Part shown: positions 34,577 through 46,500 of the stretch, piece after piece
Layout: every line of letters begins with the position of its first letter
How positions within the stretch are numbered: position 1 is the stretch's first letter
Origin: Paenibacillus ehimensis NBRC 15659
GTDB lineage: Bacteria; Bacillota; Bacilli; Paenibacillales; NBRC-103111
Reading direction: 5' to 3'
DNA length: 64,000 bases
Assembly: GCF_004000785.1 (NCBI RefSeq)
Contig: NZ_BILX01000003.1
Coordinates: 167,776 to 231,775 of the forward strand
Program-made: the position numbers and the translations under genes
Notes under the pieces: generated by a model
Told to the model about the DNA's origin: nothing
Database searches by the model: none
Seen by the model: only the letters and a program-made list of their open reading frames with translations

Positions 34577-37500
34577 TTCTTCGAACGGTAGTCCTGATGC
34601 TCGTACGCCTTGAGCGCATGCTCCCTGATTTCCTTCAGGTAATCAAGAAACGTCTTGTCTCCGGAAGGGTAGCTGCGCAGCGCCAACGTGTTCACGAACA
34701 TCCCGATCATCGGCTCCAGATCCGCATGCGGCCGGCCTGCAATCGGCGTTCCTACAACGATGTCTTCCTGTCCCGTATATTTATGCAGCAGCGTCGTGTA
34801 CGCCGCCAACAGCACCATATACAACGTCGAACCCGTTTGCGCGGCAATTTGTCTAAGGCGCCCGCTTTCGGGTTGCCCGATACCGAACGTTACGGCGCCT
34901 CCTTCGAAGCGGCGGACCGCCGGACGCGCGTAATCCGTCGGCATATCGAGCACAGGGAGCTCGCCTTGGAAAACATTCAGCCAATACGCCTCCAGCCTGC
35001 TCATCCGCTGCCCGGTCAGCTCCGCCTGCTGCCAAGCCGCGTAATCCTTGTAATGGATGCGCAGCGGCGGCAACTTCTCCCCGGCGTATAACCGGCCAAA
35101 CTCGTTTATTAAAATGCTCATCGACAAGGCATCCGACACGATATGATGCATATCGAACAGCAGCAGATGACGCTCCGGCTCCGGCTTCGTACCCGGTTCG
35201 TCCTGATCCAACCGGACCAAGCCCACCCGCAGTAGCGGCGGCTGCCGCAAATCAAACGGCCGGACGAAGCGGCGGATGCGCTCCAGCGTATCCGTTTCCC
35301 CGCCGCTGCACTCGGCGTAATCTACGGCAAAGTCCACCTCGGATTCGGGGTACACCCGCTGGAACGGTTCGCCGTCCACCAGCTCAAAGCCGGTACGCAG
35401 CGTCTCGTGACGCCGGATGAGCCCGCGGAACGCCTCCTCGAACCGTTCCCGGTCCAGCGCGCCTTCAAGCAGCATCACCCCCGGCATGTTGTAGCTTGTT
35501 TCTACGCCTTCGAACTGCTGCAAGACGTACAGCCGCTTTTGTGCCGAAGATAAGGGATAGTGCTCCTGCACCGGAGCAACCGGTATGGTCGCAAATGCGT
35601 ACTGCTGAAGTCCTCCGATCACACTCGCGAGCTGTTCGATAGTCGGGGCGGCAAACAGCTCCTGCAGCGGCACTTGCGTGTTCAGCTCTTGATGGATGCG
35701 TGCCGCCAGCCTCGTCGCACGCAGCGAATGCCCTCCGAGCTCGAAGAAATGATCCCTGATTCCGACGCCTGGCACCCCAAGCACCTCTTGCCACAGCTCC
35801 GCCAGCTTCGCCTCCACCGGCGTCCGCGGAGCGACATACTCCGAGCCTGTATGCGCGATCCCCTCCGGCGCAGGGAGCGCTTGGCGGTCGATTTTGCCGT
35901 TCGGCGTCAGCGGCATCTGCTTGAGCTGAACAAAGAAGTCCGGCAGCATATAGCCCGGAAGCTTCCGCGCCAGCTCGCTGCGCAGCGCACCGGCCGTCTG
36001 CTCCCCATCGGCGGTAAAATAGGCGCACAAATACGATTGTCCGGTATCGTCTGTTCGCGCCAGAATGATCGCCTCCTGCACCGGCCCCACGTTCAGCAGC
36101 TGCGCTTCAATCTCGCCCAGCTCGATGCGGTAGCCGCGGATTTTGACCTGGTGATCGATCCGGCCCAAATATTCGATACTGCCGTCCGGCAGCCAGCGGG
36201 CCAAATCGCCCGTCCGGTACATCCGCCGTTCAGGGGCGAACGGAACCGGCACAAACTTGTCCGCCGTCAACTCGGGACGGTTCCAATAGCCGCGGGCCAG
36301 CCCGACGCCGGCGACACAAAGCTCTCCGGCTACGCCGACAGGCGCCAGCGCGTTATGCGCATCGAAAATATATACCTGATGATTCGCAATCGGCCGGCCT
36401 ATCGGCACCGTTGTCCCCATCGGTTTATCCTCGGCGTAAGACCACGCCGTGGAACAGATCGAGTCCTCGGTCGGACCATAATTGTTGAAATATCGAACAT
36501 GATCCTTCCACTGCCGGAAAAGCTCGGCGGACGACGCGGAGCCTGCTGTGATCAGCTTTTGCAGACCCGGGACCCGGTCCGGGCTTAAGTAAACGGCATA
36601 CGCAGGAGGCAGCGTCGCCACGGTGATGCCGTTGTCGTTCACATACCGTTCGAACAAACGGGAATCCAAAATGACGGAAGCGTCCGGCACATACAGCGTT
36701 GCCCCGAAAAACAAGCTCATTATCAGCTCCGAGCACCACGCATCGAACGAGAAGCTCGCAAATTGTACGACGCGATCCCGCTCGCTGATTTGCAAAGTGT
36801 GCTCGCAAAAAAGCTTGAAGTTGCACACGCCCTGATGCTCGATCAGCACGCCTTTCGGCTTGCCGGTCGTACCTGACGTATAGATGACATAGGCCAGCTG
36901 ATGCGGACCGACAGCCACTCCGGGATTAGACCCATCGCCGCTATAGCTTCGCTCATCGTCCAGCAGAAGCAGCTCTCCTCCGAACGCCGTACGCTCCCGC
37001 AAATGCGATTGCGTTAGCAGCAGCCGTGCGCCGGAGTCGCCAAGCATATAGCGGATGCGTTCCTCCGGGTATTCGGGATCGACCGGGACGTAGGCGCCGC
37101 CCGCTTTCATGACGCCGAGTACGGCAGTAACCATGTCCAATGACCGCTCGGTCATAATGGCAACCAGCTGCTCAGCCTCCACCCCTTTGGCCAAAAGCGT
37201 GCGCGCCAGCCGGTTCGCCCGCTCGTCCAGCTCCCGGTACGTGAGCCGGCGGCCCTCAAACACCACCGCAACCCGGTCCGGCGTCAGCGCCGCCTGCCGT
37301 TCGAACAGGCCGTGGACCGTCATTTCCGCAGGATACGGCGCCGCCGTTTCGTTGAACGTCTCTATAATTTGCCTCCGCTCATGGGCGGTAAGAATGTTCA
37401 AGGACGACAGCTTCGCTTCGGGAGTCTGAATAATTTCCTCGATCAGCTGAAGAAAATGCTGCGCCATGCGCGAGATCGTATCCCGTTTAAACAACCGGTC

Positions 37501-40500
37501 GCCATATTCGATGCCGCACGCAATGCCGCCCGCTTCCTCGGCAGCCGTAAAGGTCAAGTCGAACTTCACCACAGGATGCTTGCTCTCGTGCGGACTTACG
37601 CGTAACGATGTAAAACCGGGCGCGGCCGTCTCCGTATTTTGCAAAACAAACATCGTATCGAAGACCGGATTGCGGCTCATGTCCCGCTTCACGTTCAGTT
37701 TCTCCACCAGCGTTTCGAACGGATAGTCCTGATGCCCGTACGCTCTCAGCGCGAGCTCCTTCACCTCCTGCAAATAGCCAAGGAACGTCTTCTCTCCGTC
37801 AGGGTAACTCCGTAGCGCCAGCGTGCCCGCAAACATCCCGATCATCGGCTGCAGGTCGGCATGCGGCCTGCCTGCGATCGGCGTTCCGACGATAATATCC
37901 TCCTGCCCGCTGTATTTGGACAGCAGCGTCGTATAGGCGGCGAGCAGCACCATGAATAAGGTCGCTCCCGTCTGCAAGCCGAGCCGCTTCAACCCGTCCG
38001 CCTGCCGCGAATCGATCGCGAAAGACAGCGTACTGCCGGAAAAGCTGCGGACCGGCGGTCTTGAATAATCGGTCGGCATATTGAGAATCGGAAGCTCCCC
38101 GCCCAATTGCTCCAGCCAATACGCTTCCTGCTTGCTCATCCGTTCGCTGTCCGCCTGCTGCCACACCGCGTAATCCTTGTATTGAATGCGCAGCGGAGAC
38201 AATGCGGTACCTTCGTACAGCTGCGCAAGCTCCTCCAGCAGGATGTTCATCGACACCCCGTCGGAAATCAGATGGTGCATATCAAACAGCAGCCGGTGGC
38301 GCTGCGGCGCTTCTTCCACCAAAGCCGCCCGCAGGAGCGGCGCTTTCCCCAGATCAAACGGCCGGATGAACCCGGCCATCGCCGCTTCGGCCTCCGCTTC
38401 CCCGTTCACCCGGATATGCTCCAGCATAAAATCCGCCTTCTCCGCAATGCGCTGGACCGGCTCGCCGTCCGCTCCCGTCTCAAAGGAGGTGCGCAGCGTC
38501 GCGTGGCGGCGAAGCAGCCCGTGAAACGCCGCTTCAAGCCGCGCCGCATCCAGCTCGCCTTCCATCAGCAATACGCCCGGCATGTTGTAGCTGGTCGCCG
38601 CTCCTTCCAGTTGGCTCAAAATGTACAACCGTTTTTGCGCCGAGGAGAGCGGATACGTGTCCTGCTGCGCGGCGACAGGAATATCCGCATAAGGGCTGGG
38701 CTGCAATTGTTCGATCGTCTGCGCCATAAGCTCGAGCGTCGGATGCTCAAACATTTGCCGCAGCGACAGCGATACGTTCAGCGTCTGGTGAATTTTCGCC
38801 CCCAACGTGGTCGCCCGCAGCGAGTGGCCGCCGAGATCAAAAAAGTTGTCCTTGACGCCAACGGCGTCGGACAGGCCAAGCACTTCCTTCCACAGCTCCG
38901 CCAGCTTCGCCTCTGCCGGTGTGCGCGGAGCGGCGCAGCCGGCGTCCGTAACCGTTCCCACCTCCGGCGCCGGCAGCGCTTTGCGGTCGACTTTGCCGTT
39001 GGGCGATAGCGGCAGCTCCGCCATGACAACAATCGCCGCCGGCACCATGTAGTCCGGCAGCTTGCGGCGCAGCTCGCTGCGCCATAACGCAGGAGACGCC
39101 GCCCGCTCCTTCGCCGCCTCTTCCGGCACGGCATAGGCGACGAGCCGGATGTCCCCCGGCCGGTCCTCCCGGGTCATCACGAACGCATCTTTGACGCCTT
39201 CGCATTCCCGCAGCGCCGCTTCAATCTCGCCCGGCTCGATCCGGTAGCCCCGAAGCTTGACCTGATGGTCGATCCGGCCCAAATATTCAATCGTTCCGTC
39301 CGGCAAATAGCGCGCCAGATCCCCCGTGCGGTACAAGACCGGCGCCAGCTCGTCCCCATACGGGTTCGCCACGAACTTGTCCGCCGTCTGCTCCGGGTCG
39401 CCGACATAACCGCCGCCGACCTGCGCCCCGGCGATACACAGCTCGCCCGGCAGACCCATCGGCTGCAAGGCCAGCTCCCGGTTCAAAATATACACGCGTG
39501 TGCCAGCCACCGGGCGGCCGATCGGCACCGGCTTGCCGACCAGAGAGGGCATATTCGTCAAGCGGCCGTACACCGTCACATCGGTACACTCCGTCGGGCC
39601 GTACGTATTGACCACCTCGGCCCGGCACGCTTCCGACGCCGTCCATGCCGCGAGGCGGTCGGCCGCAATCGGCTCCCCGCCGAGGAAGACGTGCCGCAGC
39701 GTCGCAAGCGGACCGAAACCCGATGACGCGGTAATGTCCAACAGCGGATAAAACGCGCTCGGCGTCCCGTTCAAGAGCGTAATCCCATGCCGCTCGATCA
39801 GCGATACCACTTCACCCGCATCATACGGACCGGACGGCAGCAGCACCAGTTGGCCTCCGGTGACGAGCGGGGCAAATATATTCTTCTGCGTGAGGTCGAA
39901 GCTGGGCGACGAGATCATCAGCACCCGGTCCTCTTCCGTCATGGCGAATTCGCAAGTGTACCATTGCAGCAAGTTTTCGAAGCCGGACCGGTAGACGCTC
40001 GCCCCTTTTGGTGTCCCGGTAGAGCCGGACGTATAGATCACATACATCAGATGCCCGGCTTCCGCCTTGCTGTGCGGGTTATGCTCGGGTCCCGCCTCCA
40101 GTCCCGCCGTCCCGTCATCGAGGCATACGACCGTCAATCCAGGGCTTCCCGCGAGCCCTTCCGCCCACGCAAGCTTCGTTACAAGCGCCTTCACTCCCGC
40201 GCGCTCCGTCATGTAGCCAAGCCGCTCCGGCGGCAGCGCCGGATCCAGCGGCACATAAGCGCCGCCCGCTTTCAGCACGGCAAGCAATCCCGCTACCAGC
40301 TCCGGGCTGCGGTCCAAGCAGACGCCGACCGGCGTATCCGGCCCGACGCCGAGCGCTTGCAGCCGATGCGCCAACCGATTGGCTTGACGGTTCAGCTCCC
40401 TGTACGAAATCGTCCGCCCGCCGAACACAAGCGCCATCCGCTCCGGCGTGCGGGCGGCCTGCTGCTCGAACCGCTCGCAGACCGTCATCGCCGCCGGGTA

Positions 40501-43500
40501 GGGCAGCGCCGTCTCACCGGAAACGCAATGAAGCTGGCGTTTTTCCGCTTCCGTCAGCATATCGAGATCGGAGAGCCGAAGCTCTTGCCCGGCAACGACG
40601 ACCTCCAGCACGCGGACGTAATGCTCCGCCATCCGGCGTATCGTTTCCGGCTTGAACAGCTTCGTCGCGTATTCCCAAGTGCAGGAAAGTCCTGCCTCGC
40701 CCGCCGTGACGCTTAAAGAGAAGTCAAATTTCGACACGCCCGAATGGATCTCTTCCGAATTGAACGTCAGACCGCCGGCTTCAAGCGTGTGAACCGTTTC
40801 GTTTTGCAGCATAAACATCGTGTCGAAAATCGGGTTGCGGCTCAAATCCCTCACGCCGAGCTTATCCGCCAGCTCGTCAAACGGATAGTCTTGATGCTCG
40901 AAGGCGAGCAGCGCCTGCCGCTTGACGTCCTGCAAAAACTCCACGAACGTTTGTTCCGATTTCGGACGATTCCGCATGGCCAGCGTACCGACGAACATAC
41001 CGATAACGGCTTCGGTGTCCGCATGTCTTCTGCCGGATACCGGTGACCCGACGATAATATCGTCTTGTCCCGAATACTTGGCAAGCAGGACATTGTAAGC
41101 CGCCAGCAGCACCATATACAGCGTCGTTCCCGACTCCTGCGCCAGCTTGTACAGCGATGCCGTCAGCCCGGGGTCCAGCTTCCGGGAGAAAGCGTCTCCA
41201 TCAAAGCTTTGCAGCTGCGGGCGCGGAAAATCGGTCGGCATGTTCAGCACCGGAAGCTCGCCGCCAAGCTCGCTTAACCAATACGTCTCCTGCTGCTGCA
41301 AAGCGCCTTCGGCAATGCGGCTCTTCTGCCAGACGGCATAGTCTTTGTAATGCACGCTTCTTGGCGCCAGCTGCCTTCCCTGATACGTTTGAAGCAGCTC
41401 GTCCAGCAGCACGGCCATCGAAAATCCGTCAGCCACGGCATGATGCATATCGACCAGGAGCATAAAGCGGTCCGCTGCAAACTGCAGCAGCTCGGCGCGG
41501 AACAACGGAGCGTGACCAAGATCGAACGGTCGGACGAAGCGCGCCCGCACTTCATCCGCCTCTTCTTCGCCAATGTGTGTCACCCGGACGTTCAGGTCGG
41601 CATCCGGGCTGATTTTCTGGACGATCTCGCCATCCTCCAGCGCAAAATACGTGCGCAGCGACTCATGCCTCCCGAATACCTCCCGGAGCGCTGCGATAAA
41701 ACGCGCCGTGTCGAGCTGCCCTTCGATCTTGAGCTGCCCGGAAACGTTGTATGTGATGCCGTCGCCTTGCTGCTGCAGCACGTACATGCGCTTTTGCGAA
41801 GACGAGACGGGATACGCATCCCGGCGCTCTACCGGCACAATCGGCGCGTAGGCGTTCTTTTCCCCGCCCCGGATATAGTGAGCCAGTTCGTCAATCGTCT
41901 GAAGCTCGAACAGGTGGGCGAGCGGAATATGCACCTGGAATTCCTTGTTGACTCTGGACAAAATCACCGTTGCTTTCAGGGAATCCCCGCCCAGCTGGAA
42001 AAAGTTGTCGCGACGTCCCACCCTCGGCGCTCCAAGCACTTCCTTCCAGATGCGGATCAGCGCCTCCTCCGCAGCGTCTCCGCCGTGAATATCGGGCGTT
42101 GCGGCGAAGCCGCCCCCTGCCCCGGGCTCCGGCAGCTGCGACCAGTCCGGTTCTCCGCTCGGCGTATGCGGGAGACTCGCCATCTTGATCACATAGCGGG
42201 GCTGCGTGTAATCGGGAAGCGCTGCGCCCATCGCTCGCTTGAGTTCGGACTCCTCCCAAGGGCGGGACGGATCGGCAACGATGTATGCGGTCAGATTGAC
42301 AGCGGTATCCGTATCTGCATCGGAGCGAGCGGTGAAGGCGCATGCGCGAAGACCGAACGTGCGCCTTACGTGCTCCTCCAACTGCTGAAGGTTGATCCGA
42401 TGTCCCCGAATCCGGATAAAACGGGACGTTTTCCCGACAAGCGTCAGCTGCCCGTCTTCCGCGCAATGCACCCATTCTCCGGTGCGGAGGAAGCCGTTTC
42501 GGGAGTTCCCGGAGCCTTCATCCGCAGGCTGCACGACATACAGCTCCCCCATCGTTCCTGCCGGAACCGGCTGAAGGTACGCATCCAGCACGCAAGGATA
42601 GCTGCCTTCCATATCGGCAAGAGCCGCCCACGCCGCCCACCTTTGCGCGATTTCCCCGGCGCTCAGCAAGGAAAGCCCGGAAATGCGCAGCGTTTGCTCC
42701 CGTGCGACCGTTTGCAGCAAATGCACATAATACCGCGCCCATGCCCGGATCGTATCCTCCGGGAACAAATCGGCGCTGTAATCGAAATCAAGCCGCAGCT
42801 CGCTTCCGATCTCGATCGCATTCAGGAAAAGCTCGTATTTGCTGTACGAAATCGGGTTTGGCAGCAGGGCGGCATCCAGCCCGTGGAAGCGGAGCTTCGG
42901 CAGACGGTCCATATTGAAAACGGCCGTGATCGGCGGGAACTGCCCGAGCCCCCCTTCCGCCAAGGCGGCAAAGCTGTAGGGCTGAAACGGTTCGATTTCG
43001 TTCATTCCGTTTTTGACGGCTTGCGCATATTCGGCAAACGTAAGCTCAGGCTTGATCTCGCCCGCTACCGGCAGCAGATTGACGCAATTGCCAATGAGCG
43101 AGAAAGCCTCCATATGCGCTTGTCCGGCCGTCGGTATGCCCACCGTGATCTGCTGCTGCCCGGTCAGCCGGTGCAAAAACAGCTGGAACGCGGACAGCAG
43201 CGTCACAAACAAGCTGCTGCCCAGCCGGATGCTGGCCGCTTTAAGCTCTTTCGCAAGCCCGCTGTCCAGCATGACCGTATGCCGGCCTCCACGGGAGGTT
43301 GGCACCGACGTTCCCCGCCGTAGCGACGGCAGCTCCAGCGCCGGAAGCCGTCTGTCGGACAATGCCGCCCAGTACGCTGCGGCTTCCCGGCTTTCCGGCT
43401 GCTCAAGCTTTTGGCGCTGCCAAGCGGCATAGTCCCGGAAAGCGGCCGGGTCAGGGAGCGTCCAGCTCTCCCGTCGTACAAGCGCGGAGTAAACACGCTC

Positions 43501-46500
43501 CAGCTCTTGGATGAATATGCCCATGGACCAGCCGTCAGCGATCAAATGATGAAAAGTAAACAGCGCGACATGCTCGTCCTCGGATTTTTTCAGCAGGCCG
43601 ATGCGGAACAACGGCTCGCCCGCCGCCATGCTGAACGGCGCTTCCGCATTCCGGTCCAGCCATTCGCGCTGGCGCTGCTCTTGCGCGTCGGCGGTGCAGT
43701 CGCTCACATCGAGCAGCGGAATGCGGATCTTCAGCTCGGGTGCGACCACCTGCGTCTCCCCGTCTCCGCTCATATAGGTGCGCAGCGCTTCGTGCCGCCG
43801 GACGACGGCGTCGACCGCTTCGCTCCACGCCTCGATGCGCAGAGGCCCGCACAGCCGAAGCAGGGCAGTCTCGTGCAGCGATTGCGCTTCGCTCCGGCCG
43901 GACATCGAGGCGAACCACAGCTGCTTCTGCTCCGGCGTCAAGGAAATGACGGCAGCCGGCCCTTGATCCCTTGATTCTGCTGAGGGCACGGGACGCTTCC
44001 CCGGACCGTCCCCGTCTGGAGGCAACTCCGGCAAAAAACCGCCGTCGCGCAGCTCCCGGATGCTGTCTTTCACCGCCTGTACGATCCGCCGGATATCCGA
44101 TTCCGTGTGGGCCGTCGAGAGGAAGCAGTTGCGGCCCTCCCAGATATAGACCCCTTGACCGAGCATATGATAGAAGAACAGCTCCAAATCGCCTTTAAGC
44201 ACAAAGCGGAACAAGGAACCGAAATGAACCACTTTCATCGGTACATTGCCTTGGACGAAATAGTCGTTCAGCTCCGACGCCAAGGCTGCCGTTCTCGCGT
44301 TCAACTCGGTTTGCAGCTTCCCTTCGCTTTGCTCAAGCCGTTCCAGCACGGCCAAGGCGGCAGCCATTGCCAACGGATGATGGCAGAAGGTGCCGGCAAC
44401 GAACGTCCGTCGCTGCTCCTGCTGCGGATACGAATCGTCGCCGAACCGCCAGAAGCCGCCGTCGATCCCGTCCATGAACGCCGCCTTCCCGCCCACGATG
44501 CCGATCGGCATGCCGCCTCCGATGATTTTGCCGTAGGTCACAAGATCGGCCTGGATGCCGAACCACGCCTGCGCGCCTCCGGGATGCACACGAAAGCCCG
44601 TAATCACCTCGTCGAAAATAAACGCGGTACCCGATTGCGCCGTAATCCGGCGGACTTCCGTCAGAAACGCCTGAGGCTGAAAATCGGGCCGTCGGCTCTG
44701 CACCGGTTCCACGAGCACGGCCGCCAGCTCATGCGCATGCGCACGAAGGTAGGCCAGCGCCTCTTCCGTGCCATAATTCAGCACGACCACATCGTCGATC
44801 ATATGCTGCAGGACGCCCGGCGCCAATGGCACGGAATGCTCTTGATCGGCTCCGGCGCTGCCGAGCGCCAGCACGCCGTCGAACGTGCCGTGGTACGATC
44901 CGGCAAAGAGGACGACTTTCGCCCGTCCGGTTGCCGCCCGGGCCAAACGAAGCGCCACCATCACGGCTTCCGTACCGGTGTTGAACAGCGCGATGCGCTC
45001 TACGCCCGTCATTTTGCATATGCCTTCGGCTACCTGTCCGGCCAGATTGGACATCGGACCGACGCACATGCCGTTTTGCAGTCCGGTCTCAATGCGCTCC
45101 CGAATAAAATCCGGGTTGTGTCCGAACAGATTGACGCCGAAGCCCATGGTCAGATCGATATATTCGTTGCCGTCCAGGTCCCAAATTTTGGCCCCCTCGG
45201 CACGTTCCGCTACGATCTGGTACACCATTTCCTTCAGCACCGGCCGGAATCCGGCCACATTGCGGTTGTTCGCATAGACCGAGCGGTATTTCTGCGTATA
45301 TTCCTTCGTCCGGCGGGTGCGGGCCGTGTAGCGTTCGATCAAATCGCGCAGATGCTTCTCTTGCCGGAACGGCAGCGAGTCTCGCGCCTTGACATCCATC
45401 GTCTTGAAGGGCGTGAACGGTTTCGCCTCGGCGCTGTCCGGTTGGCGGACGACGGAAACGCTTGATGCGGTCGCCGCCACCTCTCTGCTCGCATCGGTAT
45501 GAACGAGGCTGTCCGGCCGGGAAACAACGCCAGGCGCAGACAATACGGCCTGCTCGCGCTGTTCGGCCAGCACAGGCGCCGGATGCGGCCGCAGCACATC
45601 GAGCTGCCGGGACATCAGGCGGAGCTGCTGCTCCAAGATGCGTTCCACCCCGGCAGAGGCGGCGCTTCCCGCAAGCGGCATATGCGATTCCGCTGCAGCA
45701 GGAGGCGCTTCCCCATAGCCGGATGCAGGTGCGGACGCCGGTACCGGCATGACCGGAGCGTAGATTGGCGGCTGTGCAACCGGCCCCCCGACTTCGGCGA
45801 GCCTGTTCCCCTCCTCCCGGTCTTGCGGGGCCAGAGGCTGCGTCGGCGCCGGATGCTGCGCGATATAATCCGTCAACAATTCCAGATTTGTTAACGATTC
45901 GAAGAAGCTGTTCATCGGAATATCCAGTCCGAACGTATCTTTAATGCCGTGCCGTACCTGAGTCAAGATGATCGAGTCCAGTCCAAGCTCCAGAAAGTGC
46001 GTTTGCGGTTGAAGCTCGTCCATGTCAAGCTGCGATACGTTACGGATCATCTGCATCAGGGAAATTCTGACCGATTGCCGATGGAGATCGGAAACCGCCC
46101 CTGTACCGGAATAGTCGTTCATCGGTTTAACACGCTCCTCTGCTCTCTCTCCTATCGAAGCCAAGGCGGCCATTTTGGCGATGCGCCCGGGTCGTACTGC
46201 GGGTACATCGATCCAGCATCGTTTCCGTTCGAACGGGTACGTCGGCAGCGACACTTTCGGATAACGCCGGTCTGCGTACAGCGAGCTCCAGTCAATCTTC
46301 GCTCCTTGCACATACTGGAGCGCTACTTGTGCCACTCCCTCTTCCGTATCGATGCGCAGGAACGAAGTCTCCCCGGACGGATTCGAGTTCATTACATCGG
46401 CTCCGCTCCGGTATACGCCTTCACCCGCGAAGCCTTCGCCGTGCAGCCGGATGACTTTCGCCCGCAGCTCGGCGGGTCCGGCGGCGATCACCGCTAACCG

